DNA of 64,000 bases, taken from positions 20,609,295-20,673,294 of the forward strand of contig NC_088298.1 of NCBI RefSeq assembly GCF_032854445.1, read 5' to 3'. Below the pieces are notes generated by a model. It searched no databases. It was not told where the DNA came from and saw only the letters and a program-made list of their open reading frames with translations. Both the position numbers and the translations under genes were made by a program. This DNA comes from Liolophura sinensis. Lineage: Eukaryota; Mollusca; Polyplacophora; Chitonida; Chitonidae. Shown piece by piece: positions 61,541-64,000 of this stretch (positions within the stretch are counted from its first letter, which is position 1; the number at the start of each line of letters is the position of its first letter).

Positions 61541-62335
61541 GACAAATCTTTGTATATCTTATCTCATCTTCATCAATCTGGGTTAAAAATACCTCTATAT
61601 GTACCAAATATGCATCAGGAGACAGATGAGACAAATCTTTGTATATCTTATCTCATCTTCATCAATTGAGGTTAAAATACCTCTATATGTACCAAATATT
61701 CATCAGAAGACAGGTGAGACAAATCTTTGTATATCTTATCTCATCTTCATCAATTGAGGTTAAAATACCTCTAGTGCCAAATATTCATCAGAAGACAGGT
61801 GAGACAAATCTTTGTATATCTTATCTCATCGTCATCAATCTAGGTTAAAAAACCTCTATATGTATCAAATATTCATGAGGAGACAGGTGAGACAAATCTT
61901 TGTATATCTTATCTCATCTTCATCAATTGAGGTTAAAATACCTCTATATGTACCAAATATGCATCAGGAGACAGATGAGACAAATCTTTGTATATCTTAT
62001 CTCATCTTCATCAATTGAGGTTAAAATACCTCTATATGTACCAAATATTCATGAGGAGACAGGTGAGACAAATCTTTGTATATCTTATCTCATCTTCATC
62101 AATCGAGGTTAAAATACCTCTATATGTATCAAATATTCATGAGGAGACAGGTGAGACAAATCTTTGTATATCTTATCTCATCTTCATCAATCTAGGTTAA
62201 AAAACCTCAATATGTATCAAATATTCATGAGGAGACAGGTGAGACAAATTCTTTGTATATCTTATCTCATCTTCATCAATCTAGGTTAAAAAACCTCATA
62301 TGTATCAAATATTCATGAGGAAACAGGTGACACAG
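61540..62335. repeat. 88-bp tandem repeat, 9 copies
   Basis: Unit: GAGACAAATCTTTGTATATC, ttatctcatcttcatcaatt, gaggttaaaatacctctata, tgtaccaaatattcatcagg, agacaggt. Repeating open frames at 88-bp steps are artefacts. Confidence 0.97.
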
Positions 62336-62589
62336 ACCTTGGTGTCTCTTATCTCATCTTCCTCTATCCACTTCTCGTTCTCACTGGTCCCTCTATTCCT
62401 CAGCTGAAATCTTCCACCTCTTAATTACTGGTCTCTATTGGACCCTTTTTTCTCTGGTCCACCAGATCAGTGCTCCATTACTCTGACATGCCATTGATAG
62501 TACATTAGGATACTCCACTCGTCGTTGATTTGAGTTGGGGTAGGGATGGGGTGGGAGGGTGGGGGGGGGATCTCATTTGGCAAATGGGC

Positions 62590-62790
62590 CAGCAAAATTC
62601 CCAAAAGCCAGAGTGAATGGTTGACCATTAGTTTGTAGGGAGAGAGCTTTTCATCGGTGAACCCATTGGGGAATCTCTCTCAGGCAGCTGTTAATCCATA
62701 GCCAAAACTCATCATCAGACTGATTGATTGATGGCACTGTGGGATTGATTGTCTTCATGCGGCTTGTTTGAGTTTGGAGTGAACATAATA
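62590..62790. promoter_or_regulatory. repeat-free block with PBX/HOX-type sites
   Basis: TGATTGATTGATGG at 62721-62734 contains two overlapping TGATNNATNN sites, and GGATTGATTG follows at 62751. The surrounding 200 bp has no repeats. A homeodomain TTAATTA occurs upstream near 62420. Possible developmental enhancer. Confidence 0.33.
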
Positions 62791-62795
62791 TAGAT

Positions 62796-62912
62796 TTATT
62801 TATTTATTTGATTGATGTTTTACGCTCTACACAAGAAATATTGTATGGGCAGAGCCTAGAGGAAACCCACGACCATCCGCAGGTTGCTTGCAGACCTGCT
62901 CACTTACGAGTT
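62796..62912 (-). mobile_element. SINE family 1 fragment, reverse orientation
   Basis: TTTATTTATTTATTTGATTG, ATGTTTTACGC, GGGCAGAGCC and CCACGACCATCCGCAGGTTG, with the GGCGGCC part deleted. Confidence 0.85.
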
Positions 62913-63815
62913 ACATGATAATTGGACATATTGTTTGCCTACTGTTTGACTCATTAATTTGATCAGTGCTTAAATCAATTAAAAGCTGATCATACGTATT
63001 ACATGTGTACCTGCACAAAACAAAAATAATTAAAAAGGAAATCAAGTAGAGGGGATGATAAATGTAAGTCATCAGGTGTTTTTTGTTTTTTGATTTTATA
63101 AGCCATTTTCATGTTAGTTTGAAAATAGCCATCAATACTGTTAGAGATAAAAAGGGTACTCTATCTCTGTATAAAAAATGCTCTTGAATAATTTAATAGC
63201 AGGTTTTTAGTATTTAAAGGAGAAAATGAATGTAACATGTTGGAAATCAAAAGATTGATGATTTTTTAAAGTTCTAAATATGAAAATTGTATGATTTTCA
63301 TTCAATGGAGACCTTCAGGGTTGATATTAGCAGCATTTTTCGTAACCATATCCAGGTAGCTCCTGGATATATACATTGTTTATAGATATGTCCTTCCACA
63401 GGTAAATCCACAGTGTCGTGTCAGAATATGTGTGTGACAGAAAAGCAGATTAATTTCTACCCTGATGATTATCACGTAGACAATGCTTTGATTGTCAGAA
63501 TTTTGAGATGATAGACATAGTAATGAAACCCTAAAACAACACAAAAAGAAAGATTAAAGTGTCCAAAACCGCAGGACTTTCAAGTTAAAGGGCGAGTGCT
63601 AGGCATCCACACAGCATATGTTGATAGATGTTGTTGTAAGCAGTTGTCAGCTTCGCAACCAGAATTGTCTCAAAAGCAGACAACAATTCAGAGATTCATT
63701 TCCCTGAAGTAGTAAGGCCAGATTCTGAGACTGAGAGATTAAAAGCGAAAGTGCAGAAGTAATCACTGTGTGTCTAGTAAACTTTTATTTATTATTTTTT
63801 TTTGTTTGTGTCTGG
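62913..63815. other. putative intron, nothing recognised
   Basis: Plain AT-rich sequence; no exon or repeat family supported. Confidence 0.4.
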
Positions 63816-63819
63816 CCCA

Positions 63820-64000
63820 GATCTGAGTTCAGTGTGGATGAGAATTGATGTTTTATATTGAGGCTCAGGATTGAGGATTTAGTTGATGCTCAGGTGGAGG
63901 ATTTATGTTGAAGCTTTATCTTGAAGCCTAGGTTTGAGGAATTATGTTTCAGCTCTGGTTGAGGATTTATCTTGAGGATTTATCTTGAGACTTAGGTTGA
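63820..64000. repeat. start of a ~25-bp minisatellite cut by the window edge
   Basis: Imperfect copies of GTTGAGGATTTATCTTGAGG and CTCAGG run to the last base. Confidence 0.75.

Overview
This is animal nuclear DNA: AT-rich, intron-rich and loaded with dispersed repeats and minisatellites, with no bacterial-style gene organisation. A tRNA-headed SINE recurs about 20 times. From memory its body (CCACCATAATGCTGGCCGCC ... CACCAATCAAATAAATAAA) resembles the MetaSINE-type elements described from bivalves, so a lophotrochozoan, probably a mollusc, is most likely. The species cannot be named from the sequence.

Region 1 (about 0.26-22.7 kb, + strand) holds the 3' fifteen coding exons of an MGAT5 homologue (alpha-1,6-mannosylglycoprotein 6-beta-N-acetylglucosaminyltransferase, N-glycan branching enzyme V, family GT18). 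The exons join in frame from the stem region to the cysteine-rich C-terminus and a TGA stop. The N-terminal membrane anchor lies upstream of the window. The introns hold at least nine tandem arrays, SINEs, MITE-like elements and a solo LTR. Two arrays include splice sites of the gene: a 60-bp array has copied the 3' splice site and first codons of one exon, and a 49-bp array has copied the last codons and 5' splice site of the next exon about 26 times.

Region 2 (about 24.4-35.8 kb) is mostly non-coding: a 47-bp minisatellite of about 2.2 kb, a MITE, a 1-kb GT-rich repeat, SINE fragments and a CpG-rich block with CRE motifs.

Region 3 (35.9-38.85 kb, + strand) holds the last two exons of a single-pass receptor: a 76-nt transmembrane exon and a 1.5-kb exon for a cytoplasmic tail of about 500 residues. 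The tail carries many tyrosine motifs, including one ITAM-like pair and two ITIM-like motifs. I did not find its ectodomain exons.

Region 4 (38.9-64 kb) is again mostly non-coding. One open exon (about 43.8-43.96 kb) and a phase-compatible candidate exon (51.82-51.93 kb) suggest an unidentified + strand gene with very large introns. Three repeat-free blocks (51.3-51.8, 60.1-60.3 and 62.6-62.8 kb) look like regulatory elements; the first has three MEF2 consensus sites spaced by whole helical turns. The rest is tandem arrays (157, 61, 32, 22 and 88 bp units), SINEs and microsatellites.
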